IMG/VR virus record: IMGVR_UViG_3300020472_000044
Coordinates: 1-48,748 of that record
Strand: one strand, 5' to 3'
DNA: 48,748 bases
From: a virus
The notes beneath the pieces are model-generated. The model was not told the DNA's origin. It saw nothing but the letters and a program-made list of their open reading frames with translations, and made no database searches. Shown here one piece after another: positions 1-12,100 of the stretch. The first letter of the stretch is position 1. Each line of letters starts with the position of its first letter. Made by a program: the position numbers and the translations under genes.

Positions 1-1
1 T

Positions 2-1642
2 ACTGGTGGAAATCTTTCAAAAGGTTCTGCTATGCCTAATGGTATAGCAATAACTCAAATGGCAAATGGTGTAGCAGAAAGTTTTGTTACACATAATTAT
101 CTCACTATTACAACTGGTGGTAGTGCTAAGTTATATCATCCTTATCCTTCTGCTTCTACTGTTGCAATTGGAACTGCTATTAGTAGAAATGATGGTAATA
201 GCACAATAACAGTATATCCTTTTAAAAAGGGAGGAACTGCAACAAACACGTTAGTATCATTAAATCAAGCCATAAATCATAGTAATGGGAATACACAAGT
301 TACTGCGACTGTTGGTGGTGGTTCTCCGCCAAACTCAGTTTTAACTGTTGATGTTGCGGGAACTACTGGTAATGGTTATACTCTTGCTAAAACAAATATG
401 GGACATATAACTGTAAATGATTTTTCTGGTGGAGAGGCTGTTAATGAAATTACTAATTGTATTACACTTGAAGATAGTGACGGAACCTCTACTAAATTTA
501 TAGCCGCACATGACACTAAATCTACTAATGCTACAAGTTCTACAATTACTTATGGTGGAAATACTTATGTTATTTATAGAATAGCAGCAGGAACAGGCAC
601 TAGAGATAACTTAACTACTGCTATTAATAGTGTTAATGCATTAGATATTACCGCAGCCAATGATGGTAGTAATCAAAATAAAGTTAACCTAACACAAGGA
701 ACTTCAGGAACCGCAGGAAATACTACCATAACAGAAAATGTTAGTAATCTAACTAAAACAAACTTTACTGGTGGTGTTACTGCTTCTACACCCGATAAAT
801 ATATACAAATTGTTAGTGCAGACAATGTTACTATTAAATATAAAGCCGCTTCATTAGGTAGCCAAACCACAGGTAGTGCTTCTGGTGGTTATACTTATTT
901 TCAATTAGGTGGTGATACTACGGCTACAGCCAATAATTTAATTACAGCGATTAATAATAGCACTAATGGACACGGTTCAAAAATAACTGCAAGTAATCCA
1001 AGTAGTAATAATGTTGTTAAAGTCCAAATGGAAACAGCAGGAAGTAGTTATTCCACAACAGATAACTATACAAATGTAACAACGGATAATACTTGGGACA
1101 CAGCAGGAGCCACAATAATTAGTAATGTAACAACAACAAATTTAGGTGCAGGTGAAAATATTTATAATTCAAGTGGAGTATTAATTGGAACTATTGCAAC
1201 GGGTACAGTTAGTGGTAGTTCTATAACTTTATCAGCAGTTCCTTCAACAACAGTAACATCAATTATATATGCGGCTCAACCAAGAGAAGCAATCTATACA
1301 TCTTCTTTATTAAACATTGCTTGTACTATGACAAGAGATGGCTTATTAAAAATGTATCTAAACAATAAATTAATAAGAACAAAAAAAGTTACATTAAATG
1401 ATAACAACTATAAAACCTTTAGGTTAGACCCAACTAATTGTTACATAGGTCAAAAGGTAACTCATATCATAGATTTTCTCGGAGGACATACAGAAACAGG
1501 CGACCCTAATACACAATTTATGGGAGAAATATATGAAATTTGTGCAACAAAAAGATTAGAACCTACTGTTTCTAATTCTACATTATCTCCGGGATATAGT
1601 GATATAATTTTCTATTATAGGTTTGGTGATAATAGTGGCTGA
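2..1642 (+). CDS. Virion surface or tail protein with LamG-like C-terminal domain, 5' end cut off by the window
   Basis: The reading frame is open to the first base, so the visible 546 residues lack the true N-terminus; the ATG at 32 is only the first internal Met. The protein is extremely rich in Thr, Ser, Asn and Gly and low in Cys. It contains about three divergent repeats in which a phrase like TTATANNLITAINN or TRDNLTTAIN is followed by KVNLTQGTSGTAGNT-type strands (about residues 60-360), a beta-rich repeat style seen in structural proteins of marine phages. The last 120 residues (SLLNIACTMTRDGLLKMYLN and what follows) look like a laminin-G/concanavalin-like sandwich, which often binds glycans. 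The stop overlaps the start of the tail hub gene. Likely role (inference): exposed tail or adhesin component. Exact identity is not recognised. Confidence 0.7.
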   Translation, partial: TGGNLSKGSAMPNGIAITQMANGVAESFVTHNYLTITTGGSAKLYHPYPSASTVAIGTAISRNDGNSTITVYPFKKGGTATNTLVSLNQAINHSNGNTQVTATVGGGSPPNSVLTVDVAGTTGNGYTLAKTNMGHITVNDFSGGEAVNEITNCITLEDSDGTSTKFIAAHDTKSTNATSSTITYGGNTYVIYRIAAGTGTRDNLTTAINSVNALDITAANDGSNQNKVNLTQGTSGTAGNTTITENVSNLTKTNFTGGVTASTPDKYIQIVSADNVTIKYKAASLGSQTTGSASGGYTYFQLGGDTTATANNLITAINNSTNGHGSKITASNPSSNNVVKVQMETAGSSYSTTDNYTNVTTDNTWDTAGATIISNVTTTNLGAGENIYNSSGVLIGTIATGTVSGSSITLSAVPSTTVTSIIYAAQPREAIYTSSLLNIACTMTRDGLLKMYLNNKLIRTKKVTLNDNNYKTFRLDPTNCYIGQKVTHIIDFLGGHTETGDPNTQFMGEIYEICATKRLEPTVSNSTLSPGYSDIIFYYRFGDNSG

Positions 1643-4600
1643 GAATTATTATTATGTATTAAATGCTGGTAAAACCCAAGGGGAAGCATTGAATTATACT
1701 TATGCTAATAGAGGAAATGCTTTTCCTAATACTGCTTTTAATAAAACTTCTATTAATCCTATTATTAAAAATCCGGGCATACCCTCATCTGGATTTGCTT
1801 CAGGAACATCTGCTAACTTCTTTGAGATTAGAAATGCACCCATTGATATAGGAGGCACGGTTGAACCAAATATATCAGCAAATGCAGATAATGGAATTGT
1901 TAATAGAATTATTCCTACGGGTGTAAGTATAACTACTTATGCTCAAAATAAACAGGAATCTAAATCCAATAGAATAAGAACTTATGATAAAAACGCTACA
2001 ACTGTCGGCTATAAATTAGCAGGTTCTGAAAAACCAGCAACGTTTTTATTTGATGAGTATGATTATTTTATATTAATTAATCCAGAAATTTCTGGTAATG
2101 ATGGCACAGTTTCAATAAGACCTCATTTTGCTAAAATTAAAGAAATCATTTCATATGATGATTACGGAGATGGGCTAGAATTTGAACCTAAATATCCTAC
2201 ATCTATTCCTGTGAATACTAATTTTGAAATATATAAAGGGCCAGCAAAAACCAATACAAATGTAATAGCAGTAAGTTATGGTTTAAGAGGAAATACTGCT
2301 ACTTCTAGTTCTCCAATTGCAGATAAATATGATGTTAGTAATGTTGTGAGTAGACCTACTTGGTACTTTTATGAAGATAGATTAATAACAAAAAACCAAT
2401 TAAATTACGATACTAAATACATGTTAACTTCTTGTAGATGGTGGAGTGATTGGACTAGTTTCGGAGGAACGGCGACACAAGACTCTGATGGAATATATCA
2501 TAGTGCTACTACAATTAACGCCTCATTAAATAATGCTTTATATCAAGGACATACTATTTGGGCTGATGTTGGAGGTATTAAAAGAAATGTAGGTAATCTT
2601 GTAACTGCTCACGCTACTGACCCAGTATTAGATGCTGTTAAGTATGATATAGCATCAACCGCAGATATATTAGGTGGAGGTACTGCTCCAACTATTTATT
2701 ATGGAAGAACAATACATCAATCTATTTTTATGACAGAAAATGAATATGGTACTACTATTTCAGATTTAGGAGGTTCTAACTTAGATGCTATGTTAATTGA
2801 TAAGATAAGAGATAAGGATACATCTAAAAATTATTATGATACAAATGACTCATTTACTTTTGACCCAACTAAATGGTGTTTAGCATTTCCTAACCATAAA
2901 AGAAGCACATTTGATAGAAATAATGACCATACAAGTTTTAATCCTACAGGTAGTTATGTAAAGAATCATGCTAACTTACAAGGTGCTAAAAGACATTTAT
3001 ATTACAAAGATTCAAATATGAAAAACAACACAATCTTTGGAGCAATAGATGTAAGAGTAAATTACCCAAAAAATAAAATCTCACAAATAGCATCTGTAAA
3101 AATATTAGACCAAACGGGTACTGCTCATCTTAAATATAAACAAGACCATACACTAAAAGTAAGAAACTCATTATATGCAGGAACATTAAGTGAATATAAA
3201 CTGCCTTATACTGCTACAACTGCATCTAATAATACAATAACCTTAAATCAAATCATTCAAGAATTTGATTGCCGTAATGATTCCTTTATTAAAGCAGGAG
3301 ATATATTAAGAATAAGAGATGATTTATTTATAGTTTCATCAATTGCTGCACCAGATTCAACTAATTTAAATCAAATTATTACTGTAAATAAAACTAAGAA
3401 ATCTACAGGTTCTACTTTTGGTAATATTAGTTCAATGCCCTCGCATACTAAACAAGACATATATGTAAGAGCATGGAATGGTGGGTTAGCCGGGGCAATA
3501 CCAATAGATACAGAAGCAGTATATAGTAGTAATAATTTCCAAAGATTAACAATAAATGGCAATACCATATCAAAATCTAATTCTGGTGTGGCCGCTACGA
3601 AATTAAGAATGCTTTCTCCAGAATATGTAGGAAAAGATATTGAAGTTGATTATGGTGATTCTGTTCATAGTTATTTGAAACTTAAGAACCCTATCACTTC
3701 TGATTATGTGCCTAGCCCAACCATTTCGCATCTATATTATTTATCAGGACAATTTTCATTAGACGAAGAAATATTCAATGGGACTGTTGAAGATGTAGTT
3801 TCAAATAATGAGAATGGTGTGGTTAGTTATACAATTACAGGTAGAGATAGATTTTCAAAACTATTAGAAAATACTGTAACAACTGATTTAAACCATAGTA
3901 ATGATATAATACATTCTTCATTAGTACCTATGTTTAATACATATACCAGTATGACATTAAGTGGTAGTTTACTTTCTACTGCAAGTTCATTTACTACAAG
4001 CACTTCTCCTGTTCCAGTAAAAAAGCATGATTTAGTTTATACAAATAGTTGGGAATTTGTAGGAGAAGTGTTATCAGTAAACAGCACAACCGTTAATTTA
4101 ACAGATGTAGCCTATACTACTTCTACATTATCAAATGGTCATGTATTTAAAGTAATAAATATCACTTCAGATAAACCATTTATTACATTGAATAAAGCAT
4201 TATTTTCTAACTTAAAGGCCACAAATTATACTACTGATTTAAGTGCAACAGGAGATAAAGGATTAGCATTTATAGATGGAGAAAAGATTGTATATGATGC
4301 CTCTAGAAATCAAACTTTATCACCACTACCTTATACTTCTGCTTCTGGTACCTATAAAGAAGATAAAGCATTAGGATATGATATTTCAGATATAAAAGGT
4401 ATTAGAGATAACGATTCTAACTTTGCTCTAAAATTAGGAGATGAGTCTAATATTATTCCAAATGTAATATCTTTACATAGCCCTTCTTCTTTAAATTATT
4501 ATACTGTTTTAGGTATTAATGAAAAATCGGGTAACGAATCATTAATGGCTGTTGCTCCTACTATGCCTTTAGTGTTAGGTACTATCGAAACAAACACAAG

Positions 4601-7600
4601 TGATACTAGATTTGCTTCAGAAAACAATGCTTATATTTATTTAGTAAATAGAAATATACCAATATCAGGATTTATCCATAGATTACAAAACAAATTTACT
4701 AATTTATATGGGCCTAAAAACACCTTTAAATATCACGATTTACAAGAATCAGATGGTAGTGATATTTTTAGTAAAAATAAAGGAAATATGTTAACCAGCA
4801 GCAATGCTTCATATCATGAGTCAATATACAATAAATTAAGAAGTCAAAATTTATTAGGAGCAGCACCCGCTTATGGAATTAAGGGGGATGGTTCTAATGT
4901 ATCAAGCGTAGTATTATCAGAAACAATGACACCTATTGAAGGTAGCAATATTATAGATAAAGAATATGATGATACCTATAACACATTAACTGGGGCATAT
5001 AAATATAAAGGTTCAGATAATGTTAGGTTTGTTCCTCCAAGAGAATTCCCAGATATTAGTTTAAGTCAAATTAATAATTATTCTTTAGAAATAGATAATT
5101 GGGGATTACAATCAACAATACATGATAATGGTGCAAGGTATTTGATAAATGTAGACCCTAAAGTAAAAAACTATGAAATCTTAAGTTTAGGAGATGTTTA
5201 CCCAGAATCTATGTTGAGACATAATCACATAGGATATAGCACAAAAGATTTTACTAATTATGGTATGTTATTAGAAGGCGAAAAAGAAAAGGGTAATAGT
5301 GTTAATCATGCAAACTATACAGGTACTTTAAATGAAGTATCAGTAAAGGATAGTGTATATCAAACTGCTCAAATTAATTCATCAACAATTACATCAAATC
5401 AAATAAAAAGATTTGGAGTCATGAGGTTAGTAGAGGCTACGTTTGATTGGCATTTTAATCCAGTAGATGCTGAAAGCATGCCCAAAACCTCTGAAATACC
5501 AAACATACCAAATTTCAAATATATTAGATGGACACCCTTTACTGATATTGATAGAGATATGAGTGTAGATAAAGAAGGTGGAGGTGGAGATTTATTATTA
5601 AGATTCTATACGAAAAATACTTCAAATGAAGTTGATACTACTGTGCAACCAAATACTGCATTTTATCGTGCCTCTAGTGGAGGACTATTAGCAGTTTACA
5701 AAGGTACAAGTGCTGTAACTTTAACTGGTGATACTGACGGAGATTGGGTTAATGGTGACTGGCTTATCTATGAAGATACGGATGGTGCAAGAGTAAGGGC
5801 TTATTCTATAGAAGCACAAAAGAATACACAAAATATTAGTGGTAATCAAGTTTTAACACATAACTTTCCCGGTATTATGCCATTTAATATATATGCTGAC
5901 GATAAAAATGGTATTGATACTTTAGATACTAACTCACTTAAATTTACTAATATGTATTTAGCAAGAGGAGAAATTGATAAGAATTATCTAGGATATGAAG
6001 ATTCATTAACAGATAACTCTACTACATTTTATACACATAACCTTTGGATTCCTATGATTTCTCAAGTAAGAAGCAATAATGGAGGCACGACTAATAGAGA
6101 AAATTTTGCAATTTCTGCTTTCCACGATGTAGCACAATGGGAAAAAGACGATTATTGGGAAGACAATAGTAACAGTCCTCCTAGTTATCATCATTCTTCT
6201 AGATTAATTAGTGCATTAGCCCATGAAACATTTGAAACTGGAAGCGGTCATGCTAAAGCCCAAGAATTTTTAATGGGTACTGGTCATCCTTATGATAACT
6301 GCACAGTAATATTTTCAGATATTAAGAACTCTTTTGCTAGTATGACAGATAAAATGATTAACACTAGTGCTTCAATAGGGTTAGATACACAGGCTAAATT
6401 TAATGCTTATAATAGTGGACAGTCTGGGCGTGACCAACATTCAAGAAATTTATTAATTAAAAGGCGAGGCACAGATGCTGCTATATTAGGTACTAGAACT
6501 GCTAATAGAATTTTAAGTGATAGTGAATCATATGATAATTATTCATCTGGTACTTATCATGCTTCTGCTAGTGGTAATGATGGAGGAAAACTTTTTAACA
6601 CTCAAGCCTTCTTTAAACCACACTTTGATTTATCTAATATAACTACATCATCTTTGGCTTCAATTGGTATTCAAAGAGATGCTGATTCAGACCAACTACA
6701 ATTTCACATGAATGATAATTCTACACATAATTGGATGGCGTTTATGCCTAACTTAAAAAATCATTACATAGTCTCTAATGAAACTACAACTGGCGCATTA
6801 CCTAGCACATCATCTACAACATTAAGTAGTGCAGTAACGAATGTTGCTGCTACAACAATTCCAGTCCTTTCAACTAATGGGTTCCCTTCATCAGGAACAA
6901 TAACAGTATGGGGTTCTTACACATATTCAGTTGGCGGTGGTTCAGCAACAGTTTATGCTTGGGAACATATATCCTATACTGGAAAAACATCTACATCTTT
7001 TACGGGTTGTTCTAGAAATACAACTGGTGTTACGGCTGGTAGTTCTGAATCTGCGGCAAGTTGGAGTCTTGCTACTGGTGCTACTGTTCTTTGTAAAAGT
7101 TTCGATAAAGAAGGAGTACCGAAATATATTGGAAAAATAACTAGTCACCTTGTTTCTGCTTCAGGTGGTAAAACATTACACACATTAAATTTAGATAAAC
7201 CTATGGATTTCACTAACAATGGATATACATATAGACTTATGAGAATATCAGACACAACATTTGATGACACACCAGAAAAAATATATTTTAATAAAATGTT
7301 TGATACAGGGTTACAATATAAAACAGAAACCGAGAATCTTCTTACAGGTTCTACTGGTAGAATTAACTCATATCAAGAACATATTTATGCAATGTATTTA
7401 GCAGTTAGTACAGATGTTATGAATAGCAATGGATTTATAGAAAGAAGAACTCTAGCAAAAGCAAATGATATAGTAACTGGTGGTGACTTCTGTGTAACAG
7501 ATGGAAAAAACACTAGGCGAGTAACAACAACAAAAGATTATACTGCTAATATAGAATTATCATTAGACTATTCAGGTAAACTAACAGGTTCAGGAATAGT

Positions 7601-8798
7601 ATCATTTGGGAAAGTATTTTTAATAACTACACCTTCTCAATTAAAGGTTAAACCTAAAAGAATATATATAGGAAATACATTATCTATTGGCACAGATGTA
7701 ACTAAAGCAATAGAAACAATACTAGAAGATAACGATATAGATATTGATAACGTTGAAAGAAACCTCACATATACAAATAACATTGTTGCTTCTACAAGTG
7801 GCACTACAATTACATTAAATGCAAATGCGAATTCTAATATAACAGTTGATGATGTGATATATAATCAAGATGGTAAATTTATAGGAAAAATAGCAACCAT
7901 AAATAATACAAATGTAACATTAGCAGAAAATGATAGTGGAGGGGCAGATATATATTATAGTCCTGTTGCAAATGATGAATTAACTATTACTTCAAGAAAA
8001 CCATTTATATTAAATACTAAATTTGTAGAAAATGATGTTTATAATGCGGTTAATTTCTTAGCCGAAAAGAATGGTTTAGAATATAAATATGTGGGAGATA
8101 AGGTTAAAGTTAAAAAACTAGATGATGCTGGTTCTGCACGAAAATATTCTTTAAGATATAAAGATAGTTCTAACCTATTATCAGTAGATAGCAATGAAAG
8201 TCTTTTTGATAAGGCTAACAAAGTTGTGGTAATAGGAGATAATATCAAAGCAACAACTCAAATACCAGACAATAAAAATTTAAAGGTTATTAAGCATATT
8301 GACCCTAATATAAAACACATTAAAGAAGCACAGATTAAAGCAGAACAATTATTAGAATTGCATAATACTCCATCAAAGAAAATTAAGTTAACAATGCAAA
8401 AAGAAGGATTTGAGTTAATGAAGCCCGGTGATTTAATTACATTAAATTTCCCTAATCATAATATTCCACCAGATGATTATGTTGTCTTTGAGATTGAAAA
8501 TGCTATGTCTAGTGTTGCAACAATTACTGTTGGTACATATAATAAATCAATAGCAGAAAGATTAAATGAATTAGCCATAACTCAAAAGACAGGATTAACA
8601 AGCACCTTCACTCAAAATGTTGTATTAGATACAACGACACAATTTAATTTTGAAAATGTTAGTATATTAGAGGAATCACTTAAGTATCAGATAACAACAG
8701 CGCAAGGCGGAACACTAGGATTCACTAACCTAATAGGGTTTTCAACAACTATGGGTATAGGTACAGATGTAAAAGAAACAAGGGAGATAGCATTATGA
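1635..8798 (+). CDS. Giant tail hub / tail-tip structural protein
   Basis: A protein of about 2387 aa. I chose the GTG at 1635 because GGTGAT lies four bases upstream; an in-frame TTG at 1623 is the alternative. Around residues 705-760 a segment reads GTVEDVV...YTITGRDRFSKLLE, and residues about 2120-2330 hold a second hub-like module (NAVNFLAEKNGLEYKYV, then KVVVIGDNI, then PGDLITLNFPNHNIPPDDYV). Both resemble domains of gpD/gp27-type baseplate or tail-tip hubs. Residues about 1715-1820 carry an IPVLSTNGFPSSGT...ISYTGKTSTSFTGC module that is common in marine phage tail proteins. The rest is Asn/Thr/Ser-rich beta structure. The gene overlaps the upstream stop and shares ATGA with the downstream gene, so the tail genes form one operon. 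The hub call rests on motif resemblance and position; the length is far above that of ordinary hubs. Confidence 0.65.
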   Translation: MAENYYYVLNAGKTQGEALNYTYANRGNAFPNTAFNKTSINPIIKNPGIPSSGFASGTSANFFEIRNAPIDIGGTVEPNISANADNGIVNRIIPTGVSITTYAQNKQESKSNRIRTYDKNATTVGYKLAGSEKPATFLFDEYDYFILINPEISGNDGTVSIRPHFAKIKEIISYDDYGDGLEFEPKYPTSIPVNTNFEIYKGPAKTNTNVIAVSYGLRGNTATSSSPIADKYDVSNVVSRPTWYFYEDRLITKNQLNYDTKYMLTSCRWWSDWTSFGGTATQDSDGIYHSATTINASLNNALYQGHTIWADVGGIKRNVGNLVTAHATDPVLDAVKYDIASTADILGGGTAPTIYYGRTIHQSIFMTENEYGTTISDLGGSNLDAMLIDKIRDKDTSKNYYDTNDSFTFDPTKWCLAFPNHKRSTFDRNNDHTSFNPTGSYVKNHANLQGAKRHLYYKDSNMKNNTIFGAIDVRVNYPKNKISQIASVKILDQTGTAHLKYKQDHTLKVRNSLYAGTLSEYKLPYTATTASNNTITLNQIIQEFDCRNDSFIKAGDILRIRDDLFIVSSIAAPDSTNLNQIITVNKTKKSTGSTFGNISSMPSHTKQDIYVRAWNGGLAGAIPIDTEAVYSSNNFQRLTINGNTISKSNSGVAATKLRMLSPEYVGKDIEVDYGDSVHSYLKLKNPITSDYVPSPTISHLYYLSGQFSLDEEIFNGTVEDVVSNNENGVVSYTITGRDRFSKLLENTVTTDLNHSNDIIHSSLVPMFNTYTSMTLSGSLLSTASSFTTSTSPVPVKKHDLVYTNSWEFVGEVLSVNSTTVNLTDVAYTTSTLSNGHVFKVINITSDKPFITLNKALFSNLKATNYTTDLSATGDKGLAFIDGEKIVYDASRNQTLSPLPYTSASGTYKEDKALGYDISDIKGIRDNDSNFALKLGDESNIIPNVISLHSPSSLNYYTVLGINEKSGNESLMAVAPTMPLVLGTIETNTSDTRFASENNAYIYLVNRNIPISGFIHRLQNKFTNLYGPKNTFKYHDLQESDGSDIFSKNKGNMLTSSNASYHESIYNKLRSQNLLGAAPAYGIKGDGSNVSSVVLSETMTPIEGSNIIDKEYDDTYNTLTGAYKYKGSDNVRFVPPREFPDISLSQINNYSLEIDNWGLQSTIHDNGARYLINVDPKVKNYEILSLGDVYPESMLRHNHIGYSTKDFTNYGMLLEGEKEKGNSVNHANYTGTLNEVSVKDSVYQTAQINSSTITSNQIKRFGVMRLVEATFDWHFNPVDAESMPKTSEIPNIPNFKYIRWTPFTDIDRDMSVDKEGGGGDLLLRFYTKNTSNEVDTTVQPNTAFYRASSGGLLAVYKGTSAVTLTGDTDGDWVNGDWLIYEDTDGARVRAYSIEAQKNTQNISGNQVLTHNFPGIMPFNIYADDKNGIDTLDTNSLKFTNMYLARGEIDKNYLGYEDSLTDNSTTFYTHNLWIPMISQVRSNNGGTTNRENFAISAFHDVAQWEKDDYWEDNSNSPPSYHHSSRLISALAHETFETGSGHAKAQEFLMGTGHPYDNCTVIFSDIKNSFASMTDKMINTSASIGLDTQAKFNAYNSGQSGRDQHSRNLLIKRRGTDAAILGTRTANRILSDSESYDNYSSGTYHASASGNDGGKLFNTQAFFKPHFDLSNITTSSLASIGIQRDADSDQLQFHMNDNSTHNWMAFMPNLKNHYIVSNETTTGALPSTSSTTLSSAVTNVAATTIPVLSTNGFPSSGTITVWGSYTYSVGGGSATVYAWEHISYTGKTSTSFTGCSRNTTGVTAGSSESAASWSLATGATVLCKSFDKEGVPKYIGKITSHLVSASGGKTLHTLNLDKPMDFTNNGYTYRLMRISDTTFDDTPEKIYFNKMFDTGLQYKTETENLLTGSTGRINSYQEHIYAMYLAVSTDVMNSNGFIERRTLAKANDIVTGGDFCVTDGKNTRRVTTTKDYTANIELSLDYSGKLTGSGIVSFGKVFLITTPSQLKVKPKRIYIGNTLSIGTDVTKAIETILEDNDIDIDNVERNLTYTNNIVASTSGTTITLNANANSNITVDDVIYNQDGKFIGKIATINNTNVTLAENDSGGADIYYSPVANDELTITSRKPFILNTKFVENDVYNAVNFLAEKNGLEYKYVGDKVKVKKLDDAGSARKYSLRYKDSSNLLSVDSNESLFDKANKVVVIGDNIKATTQIPDNKNLKVIKHIDPNIKHIKEAQIKAEQLLELHNTPSKKIKLTMQKEGFELMKPGDLITLNFPNHNIPPDDYVVFEIENAMSSVATITVGTYNKSIAERLNELAITQKTGLTSTFTQNVVLDTTTQFNFENVSILEESLKYQITTAQGGTLGFTNLIGFSTTMGIGTDVKETREIAL

Positions 8799-9145
8799 TT
8801 TTAGATGCAGGAAGAAAGGCAGTAGCCGATTTAATAAAGGGAACAAGTGGGTTTAAGTATATGGATATTGGAGATGGAAGTGATGATACTTCTGTTTCTC
8901 AAACCACATTAGACCATAGTGTGTTAAGTAGCCGAAAAACTATAACACCAACAAAAGTAGGTAAAGTGTTAATTTATGAAGTAACATTTACTGGTAGTGA
9001 ATTAGAGTCAAATACAGTATCAGAATTAGGTGTATTTGACGCGGCTACTGGCGGAAATATGTTGAGCCGCATAACATTTAAGAGCATAGGGCCGCTTGCC
9101 GCAAACGAGACTATTAGTTTCACTCTTCGATTGGGGGTAGAATAA
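8795..9145 (+). CDS. Small tail-fibre-associated structural protein
   Basis: 116 aa, started by the ATG of an ATGA overlap with the hub gene and preceded by GGGAGAT; it ends in a TAATG overlap with the fibre gene. The C-terminal half (SELGVFDAATGGNMLSRITF, then a strand ending FTLRLGVE) has the pattern of the N-terminal attachment domain of phage tail-collar fibres, where an ELG.FD....G.L..R..F motif recurs. Here that domain is a separate small protein next to a giant fibre, which suggests an adaptor joining fibre to hub. That role is inferred from position and motif; no enzymatic residues are visible. Confidence 0.6.
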   Translation: MILDAGRKAVADLIKGTSGFKYMDIGDGSDDTSVSQTTLDHSVLSSRKTITPTKVGKVLIYEVTFTGSELESNTVSELGVFDAATGGNMLSRITFKSIGPLAANETISFTLRLGVE

Positions 9146-12100
9146 TGGTAGATAACAACCCTAAATTTATTAGTACCTTAAAGGGTAGTCTAACGGCTAA
9201 TACTGATAACAATGATACTGAAAGGCTTCAAGACGGTACAGACCACATTCACTCCGCAATTATTAATAGTTTGAATATAGCCGCAACGGGTTCTTTTGTT
9301 GCCGCAGGTGGTAATATCACACAAGGCGCAGGTAGTAGTCATACTACATTTGACGCTGATTCTATTACTTACTTTAGAGATGGCAAGTTAATGCCAGCCC
9401 TAAACCCCGGAGCAATAGAACCGACATGGGTTGTGAATGCATCTAATACATGGTATGGTCTATTAGTGATTGCTTCTAATAATACGTTAGTTGCTAGAGG
9501 GGCCACCGCATTAGGCAATACAACTTCAAAATCTGCTTCACCACAAATAGGAGATATTCCACTCGCTTTAGTAGAAATATCAAAAAGTAGTGCGGCTAAA
9601 GCAATAGATAGAAAAATACAATTCCTTGGTATTGGTAAAACTAATAATGAGTTTTCAGCAGTTAATGGTGGAACAGAAACACTATTAATAAATAAAGATG
9701 GAACTATAACTAAGGGGTCAGGAACAATTACTTTCCCTGCAACAACAGGTAATGTTGTAACAACAGGAGATACAGGTACAGTTACCGCCGCAATGTTAGG
9801 CGCAAATTCAGTTGATTCTTCAGAATTAGTAGATGGTTCTATTGATACTGCACATATAGCAGATGACCAAGTTACCTATGCTAAGATGCAAAATGTTTCT
9901 GCTGATGAAAGAATACTAGGTAGAGTTTCTGGTGCTAATGGAATAGTAGAAGAACTAACAAAGGCACAAGTATTAACTATGCTAAATGTTGAAGATGGTG
10001 CTGATGTAACTGATGAAACAAACGTTAAAGCAATCTTAGCAGCATTAGATTCTAGTGATACACTATACATAGGAGATGCTGGTAATGATACTACTGTTGA
10101 CATTCGCGGTAATCTAACTGTTCACGGAACTCAAACAGTAGTTAATACTGTAACTATGAATGCCGCTAATGCTATTGTTTTTGAGGGGGCTACGGCAGAT
10201 GCTCACGAAACAACATTAACAATAGAAGACCCTGACCAAGATAATACAATCACATTACCTGATGCTTCAGGAACTGTTGTATTACACAATGTCGCTCAAA
10301 CATTAACTAATAAAACCATTGATGCAGATAACAACACTATTAGTGATTTAGTAAATGCTAACATAAAGTCAACTGCGGCTATCGCTACAAGTAAATTAAG
10401 TGGCGCAGTTACAAGTATTGCATCACATGGATTAGCGGCTTCTGCTACTACTGATACAACTAATGCTGATAATATTGGTAGTGGCACATTAGCGGCTGCT
10501 AGAGTAGGTGCTTTACCTACAAGTAAAATAACAAGCGGAACATTTGCTGATGCTAGAATATCTGCTTCTTCTGTCACTCAACACGCTATTAGTAAGACTA
10601 TTGGTGATTTAACAGAAATGACTGACTTAGCAATAGCAAGCGATAAATTAGCAGTTTATGATGATAGTGCTTCTACATGGGACAAAATGGACGTAGATGA
10701 CTTATTAAGTAAAATAACAGCAACACAATTAGTTAGTGGTGGTGGAGGAACAGGAAGTGTTTGGGCTACATTACCTGCTAGTGGTGCAGAAGTTAATGTT
10801 CAATCAGATTGGGATGCTGGAAGTGGTGACGCTCAAATATTAAATAAACCAACTATTCCTAGTGGTAATCAGATTATTGATTGGACTTCTGACCAAGGCT
10901 CAACAAACATTCATACTGGTAATTATGTTAATACAACTTATTCAGAAGCAACATCAAGTGCTGAAGGTTTAATGTCTACTGCTCACCATGATAAATTAGA
11001 TGGTATTGAAGCATCTGCTGATGTAACAGACGCAACAAATGTTACTGCCGCAGGTGCATTAATGGATTCAGAAGTAACTAATCTTGCGTTTGTAAAGGGA
11101 CTAGCATCTGGTATTTCTGATGGTAATGTTCTAGTCGCCAATGCTAATGTAGCAGATAATGACTTCTTAAGGATTGATGGAACATCTGTTGAAGGTAGAA
11201 CTGCCGCAGAAGTAAGAAGCGATTTAGGTATTGCTGATGATGAAATAATAGATTGGACAACCGACCAAGGTTCAACTAATATTCATTCTGGTAACTATAC
11301 TGATACTAACACATGGAGAACAGTTACAGCAGATAGTAATACTCTTAGCAATACTGAATCTTTAGACTTTGTTGCAGGGTCAAATGTTACTATTAGTGAA
11401 AGTGGCGGTGATATAACAATTGCTTCTACAGATACAACTTATGGTGCTACTACTGCTGGAGGTGTTGCTTTATCAGGAACTAATTTTAAATTAGATGTTG
11501 GTGGTATGAATGATATTAACGCTGCTCTTGCAAGTGATGACGAATTTGTAGTAAGGGATACTTCTGCTGGTAACACACCTGTAAAATCAGATATAAGCAG
11601 AATACAAACTTATATGCAGAACAATCTAACGTTCACGACAAACACGAATACTCAATTATCGACTGAAGAAGTCCAAGATATTGTAGGTGGTATGTTTACT
11701 GGAAATACAGAAACAAACATTACTGTAACATATCAAGATGATGATGGCACAATAGACCTTGTTGCTTCAAGTGGAGATATTGTTGATGATACAAGCCCAC
11801 AATTAGGTGGAGATTTAGATGTAAACGGTAATAAAATTATTACAGATTCATTAAACGAAAGTATTCAAATACAACCACACGGTTTAGGTGCAGTTGAAAT
11901 AATTAGCACAGATGCAACAGACGCTAGAGGCCCGACTTTAAAGTTAATAAGAGATTCTTCAAGCCCTGCTGCTGATGATAGATTAGGATATATAGAATTT
12001 AAAGGTGATGATGCTAACGGTGCTTCACAGAGATATGCTACAATTACAGCGACACTTATTGACCCTACTGCTAATAGCCTTGATGGAAAACTTGAATTTG

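Noticed and set aside
6931-7140. A same-strand 69-codon frame inside the tail hub gene
   Set aside because: It is an out-of-frame reading of a coding region with a strong protein pattern (STNGFPSSGT...SFTGC) and has low-complexity, Val/Leu-only content.
10296-10577. Antisense frames inside the tail genes, for example this one and 14223-14702 on the minus strand
   Set aside because: They are shadows of the repetitive fibre reading frame, have no ribosome signals, and run against the transcription direction of the tail operon.
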